DNA of 64,000 nucleotides from Ficedula albicollis (lineage: Eukaryota > Chordata > Aves > Passeriformes > Muscicapidae), in NCBI RefSeq assembly GCF_000247815.1, contig NC_021674.1:77955343-78019342 (forward strand), in the 5' to 3' direction. The position numbers and the translations under genes are program-made. Position 1 is the first letter of the stretch. Each line of letters starts with the position of its first letter. The notes beneath the pieces are model-generated. The model worked only from the letters and a program-made list of their open reading frames with translations, searched no databases and had not been told where the DNA came from. This document shows, piece by piece, positions 1 to 23,502 of the stretch.

Positions 1-3000
1 ATATTAGCAATCATTAAAGAGGAAATGACATCATTTACTGCATAGTCAAATTGCAGCAAAGCTGTGATACAAGCTAATATTAATAATAGACAGAATTTTA
101 ATTCTCAGACAGATTGATAGAAGAAGGGGTAATAAAGTGAAAAACGAATACTGACACCATGATTCAATGATAGGGGTCAAATTCCAAGGGATAGTGGGTA
201 AATCTGTTTTTGCAGAAATTTACACAAGAACAGAACCAGAGCCAGATTTATATTTTGCTGACATTTTCAGTAGGCTATCCTTAGCTAGCAGCAATACTTC
301 CACTCTGCTGTTCACTGATCCTTCCTCCCTGTTTGGCAGGACAAAAGAGAATAAGTCGAAAAAACAGAAATAAAAAAGTCCACAGGTTAACATAAAAATA
401 GAGTTTGTTTACAAATTACCACCATGGGCAAAGGAGACTTGATTTGGGAAAATCTGACAAATAAAATACTTAATTATTGATTCAGGTAAGAGCATATAGA
501 AATGAGGAGGTTGCAGGCAGTGGACATTCCTTTCTTTCTGCTGGCACTTTTTCATCACATTTTCGCTCTGCTCCACTGTGCACTCTCTGCAGCCTGCAGT
601 GTGTATCTGCTCCTTCGTGTGGGTCCTTGCAAGGGCTGCCAGGAATGCAGGAATTCTCCTCCACAGAGCACCTGCTGCTTCTCCTCTGGCCTTGGCTTTG
701 CTATTCCCTCTGCTCTTTCTTACTCTTTTTGCTTCCTCTTGCTCTGCCTTTGAAGAGAATTTGCCCCCACAGAACATCTTCCCCTTCAGTCTCTCACTGA
801 CAGCATGTTCACCAGCTGCAATCAATGCAGAATTTTTAAGAATTTTTTCTTACTTAGATTCCTCCTATAAATAATATATTGCTGACAGACATTTCTTCTA
901 CCATGGCCTCTAAAACCCGCTTTTAAAAATTTTTGACATTTCAAAATTGTAACTTTTCTCAGGTACTATTAACTACTCCAATATTTATATGATCATACTA
1001 AAATAACCAAGATATGTCTTCTAGTAATTGATAATTTACTGTGACAACAGAAATTTTGCAGATAAATAGACAGATAAAGAGGAAAAAAATATCTACTGGA
1101 GGAACTAAAGCACATTATCTGACTTCTGTAAGATTTTTTTTTGAGAAAATATGACAATGTTACAATCGCACAGGCTAAAACTGTGCCTTTTTTTCTTGTG
1201 TGATGAAATGACTGTAGAGAGAAACTTCTGTCTACTAGCCACAAAATCTCAATTTTGTTCATTAATTGAATCAATGATTAACATAATTTAATTTTAATAT
1301 TTTGAAAATCTCATTTAAAGAGATTGCCCTATTTTGTTCATATCCTATCATGTGTTAGCACTGACCCCAGCATAATTGGATACTGGCATAATATTTTAAT
1401 GTTGTAGTGGAATATTTCTGTTGAAAATTATGATTGGTGCCTGTTCTTGATCAGATAAAACAGAACTATTCAGTGAAAGGATTCCAGTGGTTCTCCTATT
1501 CCAGCCAGAAGTGCAGCTCAGCACACCATGTTTCTTACTGCTTGCTTTAGCATATGCAAAATACAGTTATCAGCAAATCAGGAAAACAAGATTTATTATT
1601 AGCTGCTTTTGTGGTCCACCAAAAAATATGATATGTGAATATGTAATGACCTATAGGAATCATTGCTTTAAATAAAACATTAAAGATTTTTTATGAGAGA
1701 TAATAATATGTAATCATGACTGCAGAAGTTGCATTCAAACTTCTAGGTTATGTCTTATCTCATTTGCAAATTCCATCCCTCTTAAGATTCAGTATTGTAG
1801 TATAATAGTTCTCTTAACCACTAAAAATTACATAAGAAATATAGGGAGGAAAAAATCAATTTGTAATTATTCTTTCCAGAAAATATTTTTGTAAGTGCAT
1901 AAAATTGACTTAAGTAATTTTAATATAAAATTAAAGAGCACAGCTCTAGAGAATATCGCAGTCATCATAACAAAACATCTTCATGACCAGGAGATTTTGA
2001 TCTATTAACTAAATGCAAAATAGCAGCACAGATGATATTTCTAGCTGTTTACTGTTTCAAATTATTTGGGTTATATAGACCAAAACATATACATTTTCAT
2101 GGGGGTCTCATGTTGTAGGACCTGTTTCTTTCTGCATAAATTGCAGTATAACTTTAGCCAGCAGCAGACTAGGCTCACCTGTCTACTAGTGACAAAAACT
2201 GGTATAAAGGCAAGTAACTTACACCAAATTCCTAATCCTTTTACTTCTAAACTTGGCCTTGATGTCTTCTCACTATCACTGATAAACACTCTGAAAAGTG
2301 GAGGTTTTTTCGAAATAAAAGGTTCTCAGTAAATTGGTGCAGACGGCTCCATCAGAACCTAATTATGACTGTGGAGCCAGAAAATAGATTGCATTTCCCA
2401 TACATTATTAATGCTCTTCAAATCCTCATTTGTCATGTTCAAGGTTATGTAGAGATGACATTCAAGGAACCCAAACTTCTTGCTAAACTCATTTCAACAA
2501 TCCAAGCCCTTTATAGGAACAACTTCTTAGGCTCTTGGATATATTAAAACTGCAACACCATTCTCGTGGGACTGTACAGAAAACATAAGGTTGTAAGAAA
2601 GTTATTGATGATGAAAATTAGTTCAGCACCATAAGAAATAATTTCATTAGCAGAATTTCACTTATATAGTGATTAATAAAATGTGTATATAAAGAAATAA
2701 TTTGTTTTGTAGGACAAGATGATGTTTGCTGCATGCACATGGTACCAATTAGGCACATTAAGACCTGCAGTTAATAAAGAGGCCCATGACTAGAAGGTGA
2801 CACAAAATATTATTAGTAAATGAACATTGATTCTGAAAATTTTTAATAAAAGGAAACACACTTCAAATGGAAACCATAAAATATATTTGCAATTTCTGCT
2901 GCTAGAAGTATAGGAGACATTTTATAAAAAAAACCTATAACCATATTGTACACATTTACTTTAGTACTCCCAAAAAAGTAAGATAAGCTTTGAAAAAGTG

Positions 3001-6000
3001 ACTTTTAGGCTTTCAGTATTCTGATACTTCAAAAATAACTTGAATACAAAAGTGAAATGAAATGAAGTTATGTTTTCATAGTATCAAAATTCCTCTTAGT
3101 TTGCTGGTGGGTCAAATAATATTGGAGGAGTTGCTAATGTTTCAGGGGTTTTATCATGTCTTGGTATTTCACTATAGGAAAGTACTCTGCTTTATTTCAG
3201 CTTAAGTAAACTAATTCCTAATGGAAAATGTGAGCATTCACAGTTATCTGTGATGAAAGATGAACAAAAATGTATTATGAACACAGTAGATATCTAAAAC
3301 ATCTGAAAAGCATAAAGCTTCTCCCATCCTATTCACCACTGTTTATACTTGCTGAAGCTATAAACCACTTGTTAGAAGAAAAACTGTAACAAATTAGGTA
3401 CTGGCGAGTAGCTGCTGTTCACTTACCACAGAGTTATCCCGAAAAGAGCTACTCAAACTTTTATACAACCTTATCATGGCAAGCAATCTTATCTTACTTT
3501 GCATTAAAATTGAAGGCTAACCCATTTTACAGATTTACTGTTCAGATAAAATGAGATAAAATCCAAGGGACCAAATTCAACCTGTGTGCAACTTCTATCA
3601 TCTCTGTAGAGTTCCGTAGATGATAACTACTCCACTAAATCCAATTGGTCTTAAATTTATATCTAAAAAAGGCAATTGTTAGCCAAGGGAAAGTTTAAAT
3701 AGTTAAACCCCTCCATTTATTGGCCTTCTTCAGTAATCTCTTTGATATTGTTTCAGATACTAGGATTTCAGTCATTCTTTATTATTATCATTGTTCTCTC
3801 ATATCATGATTCTCCATCTTCTTGGTCTTGCTGTCAAGCTGTTACTCTTCCAATGTGTGTGTATGTGTCTTTGAAATAGACACTGTGCTAATATATTTTG
3901 CTAATATGCTGTGGAAATAAACAGAAAATATACAACATCCTCATGATAGTCAGAAGGAGAATTAAGCCTCTCTTCAAACAAAATATCTTGAACACTCAAG
4001 AAACATGAATCTGAATCAATATATTGGTCTATTTTACAAGCATACGTAGAAGAGAGTCTGGAAAACTTTGTTAAAGTATGAATGCTTTGATTCTCATGTC
4101 AGTGTACGAAATTAGATAAAATAAAAAGGAATTGTAAAAATTAAACCTACTAAGTTGTCATATCAAGTAACAACAAAAGCCAGCATACAGATATGGGCAG
4201 AAAAATGACCACTTACAAAGATGCATGTGGCCAAAGAGTCAGAAATACACTTGATGAAAAAAGATAGGAGCCAAAGACATCTAGTCTAACACAAAGAACT
4301 AATTGCAGTCTAAATTTTAGGTCTTCAAATAAGTGCTGAAATACACATTGACTAGGAAAACATGACCATTAAAACTCTCCAGAAGAATATTGAGCACATC
4401 TAGGTGAACACCACAGGTTCTGTCCCAAAGTTGAGTGATTGTTTCACATGACCATTTTGACTGAATTGAGTGAATATGTTTCTCACAGCTTCTACAGAAT
4501 AGGATCACAGGTCTCGTAATTCAATATCTGATTTGATATTGCAAAATGAGGGTTTATCAATAATGATAATATTTAGTTGGGTACTCTGAACCCTTTTTGT
4601 TTTAGTGGTCATTTTAGTACACTACCTTTTGTTTTCTTATTTCTTGCCAGTACCACAATGCAATTGATTGATTATAACATATGTATCTTTTCTTTCTCTC
4701 TTTAGCGTCCACATATTTAGAAATATGGATGTATTCCTCTTCACCAATAAACCCAAATATTTGTATTTTACAAGGTATTATTTTGGAATGTTTTAAAGCT
4801 GCTTTCCAAGCAATTGCATATTCATTTATATTGCAGAAATTCTCACTTTTTTTTCTTACAAATATTTTCAAGTTTTGCTTCTTTGCAAATTCTTGAAAAA
4901 AGAATCTCCTGCCTTGGTGTCTACAAAAGAACAAAAAGGAAGTGCAATGTTCAAATTGAATAAGCAGACTTCAAGCAACATACAATTCACAAAATCTATA
5001 ATGTCCATATTGGCCTTATAAATTACACAGCTAATCTCTTAGTTCCAATTTAGCTAGTGAATGCTTATTATAATTTTTAATTTTTCCTCATGAATTTCTC
5101 TCTAAACAAAGTGTCCTTCCTGGAATTTCTTAGTACCTTATGTCATCTGGAACAATGAAATGCCCATAACTGCATAAACCTTCTGCATGAATGGTCACAT
5201 GTAGTTATATGGAAAAAAGTTTTCATTCCTTTGGTTTCTAATTTGATTGGTTTATATATTACAGAAGTTATAAATAACTGTGTTTTAATCTTTTCCTCCC
5301 TGATATAAGGAGCTAAAAGCTTCTTTGTTTCTAATGCCATCCATTTAGAGCAGAAAGTCACACTCTGTTACTGTGCTCCAAGTATCTGTGAATATCTATG
5401 TTTTAGTTTATTAACCACTCCCCAGGTGCCTGTATGAAGGTTTTCAGGCTGAAGATCCTTTAATTTCTCCAGTCTACAATTAACTTTTTAGTTTTATAGA
5501 TGTTTTTGTATTTTTCATTTCTCAATTTTTGCATCAGCTCTTAATGTAGTATAAATGGAAAAAGTAATTAATGCATTGTTTGCTTTTTTCTTTTTCAGTT
5601 CATTAATAGAAGTAGGTAATGATTCTTTCATTTCACTCAGGCATAAATATCTGAAGTAATCAATATTGAGATTACATGGGAAATTAGAACCTTATTGTAA
5701 AGATTCATCTGAAGCTCTAAAAGTTCGAGGTGAAAAAGAGAAAGATTGAACAAAGTTTAATTAACTAAACAATATATTTTGCGCATAAAATGATATGAGA
5801 TATAAACATTTTTAAAGGAAACAACTGTTTCTGTTAGTTTCAAATCTTCAACAGATAGTGATTAAAGCTCATACATTGCTATACATCTTTATCTTTGCAC
5901 ACCATTGCAGTTTGCTAATCAGTTTAGCACAATGCTGAAGGAAAGAAGCACAGTATAAGAGCACAAATTTGTTACAGCCAAGATAGGCATGTAGATGGAA

Positions 6001-6425
6001 GCCCTTTAATCTTTATAAGTTGGTTCCTTCAATTCCTGGTCAATCAAGTCAGGCACAGTGCCATTCCAGTCTCTCAAGCATTTCATTCCAAGGTCTAAAA
6101 TGAGACTTTTATTGGTTTGACACATCAGACAAGTGTTAATTTGGTGTTTGTTGAGCCAATATAACACTAATCTTCATGATAGCCTCCAGTTTTTCACTTG
6201 GAACTACTTTGAAGATTTATACCCTCTCATATATTTTTTTCTGAAAATTTTAGTGAATTTCTTTTTTTTCTCTCATTTTTCTCTCTCAGTACTTAAGCTC
6301 TGTGAGGACGTTGGTGTCAATGATTGCCACCAATTTATTTATTCCACAAATAAAAATAAAATTAAAAAGGGAAAAAAAAGTCCTTTTTTATTTTTGTCTC
6401 CACTTAAACTGTCCTTTTTCAGGGA
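1..6425. other. AT-rich non-coding DNA, no gene recognised
   Basis: Unique-looking AT-rich sequence with no convincing exon, RNA gene or repeat family. A somewhat GC-richer, C/T-biased block at about 490-830 carries overlapping open frames on both strands (longest 138 codons, minus strand, 409-825). I see no known domain in any of them, and several frames open at once is what a stop-poor compositional block gives by chance. The frame at 4614-4934 (minus) is Lys/Phe/Ile-rich and also unrecognised. Confidence 0.7.
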
Positions 6426-6720
6426 AACATTAGAACATACAGGCCCAGACCGATGGATTGTCTGACCCAGCATTTTGTCTGCATCAGCAGTTGATTTTTT
6501 TCTACATAAGAATGATGCCTGGGAAGTTATATTCTTCTGCCTAATGCTCTCTCAATCCCCAACTGTTATTTAACAGGAAACACCCAATTCTGCATTTCTT
6601 TTACATGAACTCATCATCCTTTCTACTCCTAAGTCTGTGTAAACATCCTCATTCATGCAAAGGAATTACACTTCTCTGCTCCAGCTTCTGAATATCTGCC
6701 TCCTTCTTCTTGTTTTGAAT
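6426..6720 (-). repeat. Old CR1/L3-like LINE fragment (degenerate)
   Basis: The plus strand reads like the reverse complement of the 3' part of an ancient sauropsid CR1/L3 element. It shows the motif order 'agaacata ... cagaccgatgg ... tgacccagcattttgtctgc ... cagcagt' followed by a degenerate 'atgcctgg' block. In such elements this corresponds to 'agaacata..ctgggtcagacc..tccatctagcccag..cctgtct..cagtgg'. It is heavily diverged with small indels and loose boundaries. The match was made from memory of the family, so the subfamily is not assigned. Confidence 0.5.
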
Positions 6721-8499
6721 TGGGATCTGACTGACTTGGTGCTCTGAGCTTCCTAGTTCCTGTGCCATAAGATGCAGTGGACAGTTAATACCTGCGTGCA
6801 CAATCCTGGCACCATTCATAAATTTGTAGGGCTCTGTTACATCTTTCTTCAGCCACCACTTTTCCAGATTCAAGAGCTTTGGACTTTTTGTATTCTTCAT
6901 ATGGGTGCGGCTTAATACGCTCAAACTTCCTTGTTGCTGATTTTTTTAACTCTGTGCAATGTTTTTGAGAGGATAGACACAAAATTAAAGACATTTCTCA
7001 AGATGTAGCTGATTCATATATTTATTGAGAAAAAGAATGATTTTTGTCTGTAATCACATCTGGTTAGCTTCTCTGCATGATACTGGAACTTTGAGCTTAA
7101 CAGACTTTTCACAGCCCAAGATTCCATTTCTCATAAGGAATAGCTCAATCCAGAGGCAATTTCCCCAAATTTTGATTTCTCTTCTAAATGTTTTTGTATT
7201 CTGTGTTTCTGTGTGCATAGATATAAAGGTATATGAATCAATTCACATTCATCTGCACTGAGTTTATTCTGAAATTTTATTTTCAATATTTTTTTCCTTT
7301 TGAGGATTTCTAGTGAAATAAATTTAGTATCCTATAGCTTATAGAGTTATACAGTTTCTTTATATACCCAAGCTTTTAGAAAATGACTAGAAAGCTATGG
7401 ACAAAGCCTATTTAGAGCAATAATGAATAAATTTCATTGAATTTGACTATTTCAGTCTCTATCTTCTGCCTCAGGAGATGTTCCCTGTGTCCTTCTCCTC
7501 CTGGACTGAGTAAAATCCTATATAAACATTTGTTGAAAGCATAGTTAGAATTTAATGCAAATGCTTAAACAGATTATCAAACTTTCAGAAATGGTCAGGA
7601 TAAATACATTATCTTCAGTTATGTAGCTTTTAGATGCTGTCAACTACACAATTCTAGTACTAAGTTTATGTCATAGCATTTTTTTTTTTTTTACAGATAG
7701 GTGCAAGTGCCTTCCTCCAGCTAAAACATATACATACATATTCTGAAAAATATTCTGAAGACAAAAAGTGAAAATGGGCTTGCACGGAAACTTGTTAACT
7801 ATTGTCTCCTTGTGAATCTATGTATTATCTGAAGACTTTCAAACTAGGCCATTACAATCAGTTCCAGTGCAGAGCTGTCTAGCTCATGATTTGAAGGGAT
7901 ATGAAGCCAGCTGGGTGTGTGCTTGTCTCCATCTCCAGGATGCTCACCTAATGTCATCTGTCATATAATGGATGTATTTTGGGGTAGGAAAGAAGGGGGA
8001 ATGCAGCCTTGTCTGAGTTCTTTGTAACAGAAAAACATGGACCCTGGGGTGTCCATATGCCACAGATTTTCTCTGTCTGTTACACTGCAAACATAACCAA
8101 AAAGCACATAATGAAGACTGAGTGATATCTTAGTGTTCTAAGATACAGGTACTGACCTAGTTTAAGAAAGGAAGTAAATACTTTCATATGAAGAACACAC
8201 TGATGAAAAATTGAAAATGTATCTAAATTTTATCCCTGATCTTATGCGCCATATATTAACATATTATATTAAATAAATATAGAATATACTGAATAGATTA
8301 TCAAATTAATAAATAATGCAGCAGATTTGGTACCAATCATTTAGAAACATAGAATATTCAGAAATAATTCAGCATGCTTTAAGATATTTGTTCCTTGAAG
8401 GTTATAATTTAGAATATATTTGGTATACATATTGAAACATTTTCAGTACTGTTTTTGTCCTTGACTGCAGGACATATTGCAGTCTGTATTGCAAAGCAG
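6721..8499. other. AT-rich non-coding DNA, no gene recognised
   Basis: No recognised gene or repeat family. A T12 run lies at about 7681-7692. The short open frames here are interrupted and unremarkable. Confidence 0.65.
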
Positions 8500-8635
8500 G
8501 TGAAAAACATTTCATACAGCCCAGTAAAATTCACCTTTCTCAGTTTCAAGGGCATCCTGAAGTTTCTGTGAAAAATATTTCATACAGCCCAGTAAAATTC
8601 AGCTTTCTCAGTTTCAAGGGCATCCTGAAGTTTCT
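8500..8635. repeat. Tandem duplication, 68-base unit, two copies
   Basis: The unit starting 'gtgaaaaacatttcatacag' at 8500 recurs at 8568 as 'gtgaaaaatatttcatacag' and both end in 'cctgaagtttct'. The period is 68 with only about two substitutions between copies. It has no transposon ends and lies in otherwise unique DNA. It could be a genuine recent tandem duplication or an unmerged assembly overlap. Confidence 0.9.
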
Positions 8636-9196
8636 GCATTATTCTGCAGTGGAAAGAGATCCTTTTCCATTTGGATCCTGCTGCAAATACTTTGGTGACT
8701 AAATTTTAATGACACATTCCCTTTTCTCCTTACGGTTTTTGGTGATAAATCATAGCTGCTGAATTTTCTGTTCTGCATTGTTTGGTACAAGATAATGTTG
8801 TTCATGCAGCCTGCCCTCATTATTTGAAAAGAAGGAATCACAGACTTCTTTGAAGTGCATTTTTCACCTTTTATACAATTCATTTCCTCACACAAGTACA
8901 GTGTTTGATACCAAATTAATTTAGCACAATAAGTTGCCATGTAATGTTTAGTCTGTGCGAATATTTAAGAAACATAAAAGAGACTCACAGTGACATGCGG
9001 ATGACTTAGAAAACAAAGAAAATCAAAGAAGTAGTTGAAGAATTATTTTGCTATTGTACTCAGCCTTCTTTCTTCTCAGCTGGGAAGACGACATGCAGCT
9101 GTAATGTCTTGTCCCCTTTATATGTTCCTAACTTCATTAGGCTGAAGGAGGATGGCAGTGGAACTCAGATCCATATGTTTATCTACCAATAACCAT

Positions 9197-9546
9197 CTGA
9201 TTTGGTGGGTTTTTTATATATTAGTACATGTGAAGACAGACACATACATATACTTATGTTCCTGTATTTCAGTCTTGAGAAGTGAGCAGAATTTAGTATG
9301 CTTCAAGGGCTTTTAAAGACTTTAGAATGGTATCTCACCATCAAACATTAACATGAATTAATACAGAGAAACTGATTTGGTGGATTTTTTGTATATTAGT
9401 GCATGTGAAAACAGACACATACATATACTTATGTTCCTGTATTTCAGTCTTGAGAAGTGAGCAGAATTTAGTATGCTTCAAGGGCTTTTAAAGACTTTAG
9501 AATGATATCTCACCATCAAACATTAACATGAATTAATACAGAGAAA
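9197..9546. repeat. Tandem duplication, 175-base unit, two copies
   Basis: Copy 1 (9197-9371) and copy 2 (9372-9546) both run from 'ctgatttggtgg' to 'aatacagagaaa'. They differ by only a handful of substitutions, for example 'gggttttttatata' versus 'gattttttgtata' near the start and 'gaatggtat' versus 'gaatgatat' later. The copies abut exactly, so this is a simple head-to-tail duplication of non-coding DNA. Confidence 0.93.
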
Positions 9547-19438
<9,892 letters not shown>

Positions 19439-19640
19439 TCAAAGTGCAACCTCTGGAAGTTTTCAGATGATTCCAAATTAGGAGCAGATGCCAACACACC
19501 AGTGGGTTGTGCTGTCATTCAGAAGGACTTCTACAGGCTGGAGAAATAAGACAACTGGAATCTTGCAAAGTTCAGCAACAAGAAAAACGAAAAAAAAAAG
19601 CATTTCACTCTAGGAAGGCAAGGGGTACCATAAAGAAGAG
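19439..19640 (+). repeat. CR1 LINE fragment, late ORF2 region
   Basis: The stretch 'agatgattccaaattagg', then 'ccagtgggttgtgctg.cattcag.aggac', 'acaggctggagaa' and 'ttcagcaacaagaa' follows, in order, the region of avian CR1 just downstream of the reverse-transcriptase core. There the consensus reads roughly 'gctgatgacaccaaactggg ... ctgtgctgccattcag ... gacaggctggag ... gttcaacaag'. It is truncated at both ends, frameshifted and diverged, so it has no coding capacity. Confidence 0.75.
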
Positions 19641-22514
19641 CCATTCCCTAGAGATATGAAGCAAAAGTAGCAGGTGGCTTTCCAAGCATCAGTAATGGTC
19701 AATAAAAGGAGTTGGTTCAAAATAATCTTCCCAAGGGAAAAAAATTTAACTGATTGACATAAAGGAGAGGATAGCCTGTGATGCATGCATATTGGTATTT
19801 ACTCTCTTTCCTGAATTGCAGAGATTATTTACTAGCGTTAGATTAATGCTGTTGTTCTATCGGCTTCCTCTAGCTCACAGCTAATACCTAGAAGATGGAG
19901 GAGTAGTTAGATTTTTAAGGTGATAGTGAGTTCAAAAAGGCTGACTTTTCTCTATAATTTCTTTTGAAAAAAAGAACCAAAACCATAAAATAAACCAAAA
20001 CCAAACCAGCAACCAAGCAAACAAGCAAAAAATCAACATGAACCTTTTAAAAAAGTTTTCTTACTGAATTGCTATGCAATTCCTTTTTGATATCATCAAA
20101 CAGATACTCTATATTACTTTGTGAGAAAATTTGCTAGGTCAGGTTTCGGTAAGGTGTATTCTTTTTTTATTATCTATAGAAATAAAAGGCTGAATGCTTC
20201 AATCTTTGTGAAGCTCAAATACCAGTATGACACACAAACACATTAAAATGCTTAATGACCAGAGGAAAACTAAATTACTCTAGAGAATACGTTATAATTA
20301 CCTCAACCAAATATATATGAAGTTTTAACTTGTCACTTTGATCCCATTAATCTATGCAATATTGCATTTTATCTTTTCTGAAAGTTTGTTCATAGCTCTT
20401 CCTCTTTTTTTTATTTTTTATCTCAAGACTGATTTCTAGTAACTTCCATAGTGTTCCTTTTGTTACTTAATTCCTTATTTTGACCTGCTTGTTTGTTAAG
20501 TGACTCTGGAAGAATTGTATTTAAGATAGTCACCTTATTAATTGTATTTTTTTTTCATTTTTCATGTCTTTGCATACTACTACCCTGACTGGTTTATCAC
20601 CAGTCTATCTTATTATATATGCAGTCATTACACTCCCAAGAAGAAAGTCAGCATCTGCACCCCAAAGCTATATTCGCTTAGGTAGGAGCCCTGCTCGCTA
20701 CATTTCCTTGAACCATAATATAACAATTCTAAAGATTTAAGAGCTAAAACCACAAACGTGTCTAAGACTCAGTGACAAGATCTCTTTATTATGCACTCTG
20801 TGAAATCTGCATTGCTAATTGATGGACACAGGCAGAACAATATCGAGGAAAATTTATAATCCTTTAGAAAGATTTACAAAGCATTGCGTGAAGAGTATGG
20901 AGAACTCTACTCCACAGAAAATTGCATGGGAAATGACACCCTGCTTACCTCTGTCAATGAAATAAGCATCCAGCTTGAGGCTAGAACTGTTCTTTCTGCT
21001 ATATTCTCACTGCTACAACTACAGTGTTGGAGATAAATATGCCAGGTCTTCTTATATTTTATCAAACACTTAATAACCTAGTAATAAATGTAGTTAGATG
21101 AAATCCTAGAGGCAGAAATTTAAGTATTCCTGTTTCTAGTTTGACATTAGGAGTTTTACTTATATTGTTCATTATCTTACAGTCAGAGGTTAAAGATAAA
21201 CTCAGTGTTGTGCATCTGAACATGGTCCACAAAAAGGATACCCTTTTATATTTATAAAAGTACAGGTCTCTCTGTGCCTCTGTAAATAACCTTGATGGCA
21301 CAGGGTTAGTCACACATTTGAACAGAATTTTTGCCACTGATATTTAAAGAGTTTTCACAATGTCAAAGACCAGTTAGAAGAATTTCAGTCAGCCACTCCT
21401 GTAAATTCAAATTTCCCACTCCCAAATTTTCAATATCCCAGTGATTCTGTAAGCATTATGTTATTGTTGAGGGGCTCTACATACGGACAAGTTTGATGAG
21501 TATGGCTGAAAACATGTTGTTCTATCTTTTCATTCTGGTTTGCAGCTAATACTTAGAAGATGGGCTTTAGCAGAAAATAATACATCCAGGTATTATGGGT
21601 GCCAGCTCACTGAAAACACTGAGGATTGAATTTATAATTAGGCACAAAATCCATCACAAAACTTAGCCTTGAAATGACAAGCCTCTTATTGAAATGTTGA
21701 CTAAATTCTGGAATCTTCTAACATGTATATATGACCTATATTTTTTAAAATCTTTCCTTAGATCTAGTGTTTGTTTACTGCCATTTCTAGCCACTTATGA
21801 TTTTATTAACATTTTTTAATATTTGTGGGGTATAAATTCTGCTAATTTTTCTTCTACAAATTCATTTTAAAGATTCTTTTTGTCTGCAGCTGCTGGTAAT
21901 TTTCATCTAAAGCATGCATTTAGTTTTAAAAGTTTTTAAAATAGCAACATAGAATGATGAAAATTGAATTTATCCATTTCTCTAATAAAAATTTCCTGAC
22001 TGTCTAGAGCAACACTGTCACATGGACAAGTTTCCCCATTTTTTAAAATTAGTTCATTCCTCATTTTTAAAAAATGTTCATTTCTTATGTTTTAGAAAAT
22101 AATTTTTAAAAATATTATAAAATTTTGAAATAGTTTGGATTAGTATTATCAAATGCAAAAACTAATAATTGATGTGACTAAGAAATTACGTCCCCTCTTT
22201 TATTCCTTTCTCAAGCTAGGGAGTTTGAAGTTATCTTATTGAATAACACCCTGACAAATATTATTTTCTGAAATTAAATGTTGCTTACCACTATTACTGA
22301 GTTTCAAAAGGTAGAAGCTTACGTTTATAAACCCCCCCCCAGTTTGAAAGATAAGTAAATGAAACAAAAACCCACAGATTTTGATGAAATTTTGGCTTTC
22401 AGATAGATGAACATGATCTATTCACAGTTTTCTTAACTTGTTGCTACGTGGTCCAACTGGATCCTTTCTTTGTATTTTGCTCCTTATTCCACAATCTCAG
22501 CTGATGCATAAGAA
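19641..22514. other. AT-rich non-coding DNA, no gene recognised
   Basis: Unique-looking sequence. An A/C-rich patch of 'aaccaaacc' type occurs at about 19975-20030, and a short C run near 22331-22340. The 91-codon minus-strand frame at 21062-21337 has no recognisable domain. Confidence 0.6.
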
Positions 22515-22571
22515 ACAATTTAAGGACTCTTTTTTTTTTTTGCATACAATTTAAGGACTCTTTTTTTTTTT
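22515..22571. repeat. Short tandem duplication ending in poly-T (31-base period)
   Basis: 'caatttaaggactc' followed by an 11-12 base T run occurs at 22516 and again at 22547, separated by 'gcata'. Duplication exactly across a T run is consistent with replication slippage or a mis-joined contig edge at a homopolymer. Confidence 0.88.
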
Positions 22572-23476
22572 CAGAAGTGTTATGGTTTTAAGTCCCCCTG
22601 ATGATGTTATCCTTTTAAGCTGAACAATTCCTACAGTGATACTATTTCTAAAAAATTTCTTCAACCTTCAGTATTATGTGTAGCCTTTCATCTCATTTTC
22701 CTTCATTAATTTAAGTTACTGCTTTAGGCTGCCTGCAAGGTTTGTAATATCAAGTGCAAGTACAGTAAACACTGGGATGTGAACATCATTTGTTTTAATT
22801 ATCCACATCAAATAATTCTATCCATGTCTTTCAGAAGAAAACATGTTAAGAAGCTTCTACCCTTTCTTCTCCGTTTCTCTGTTGTCGAAGGTACAGTTAA
22901 TTCACATTTTAGAGATGTCTTTGGAGTTATGATTTGTAAGACAATGGAATTAAACAGCAGTCTAATTCCATCATTCTATTTTAATTAAAGAGGCATTTTC
23001 TGGAATCTCTTCATGTTAACAGCTCAGACCTCTCAGTTATTAAAAAGAAAAAAGATGTCAAACCCCTTTCTGTTAGGATAAGTCTTGTATAGCCATGTTT
23101 GTATCAAAGAGAATAAATTCCTGTTTAAACACATCTTTATTAGCTGCTAGGTTTAGCATATGTTCATTATTTCCTGTCCTGTCAGAACTTTATTTTTTAG
23201 TGATTACAAATGCTTTCATATTTGTGGTATTTTTAGAGAGAAGAACTTGCTTTCTCATTGCTATTCACTGAGTATTGGATTGAAGGGAAAAGAAGCAAAA
23301 AAGCACTTGACCTTCTAATGTGAGGTTTCAATTTAATTTAGGAGCTCAGACCCAAATCTGTTATCCTGAAAATTCTTATTCAGCTAATTTCTAAAACTTA
23401 GCACAACTTACCTTTCAGGGCTTTCATCTTTATTTTTCCCTTTTTTTGTTGTTTTTTTTTTTTTTCCCCAGAATTC
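22572..23476. other. AT-rich non-coding DNA, no gene recognised
   Basis: No gene or repeat family recognised. It ends in a T-rich stretch (about 23440-23465) leading into the adapter junction. Confidence 0.6.
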
Positions 23477-23502
23477 TTCCTGCTGAACCGCTCTTCCGAT
23501 CT
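23477..23502 (+). other. Embedded Illumina paired-end adapter sequence (artefact)
   Basis: These 26 bases match, base for base, the 3' end of the Illumina paired-end primer/adapter 2, including 'GCTGAACCGC' and the diagnostic terminal 'GCTCTTCCGATCT'. The genomic phrase 'ttttttccccagaa..tcttcctg' is present on both sides (about 23460-23482 and 23503-23525). This is what arises when a read running into adapter is joined to a second read from the same place. The native sequence probably has one copy of that phrase and no adapter. Confidence 0.95.

Noticed and set aside
409..825. 138-codon minus-strand frame rich in Lys/Arg/Glu
   Set aside because: Several overlapping plus- and minus-strand frames are open here at once and I recognise no domain. 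It is consistent with a pyrimidine-biased block.
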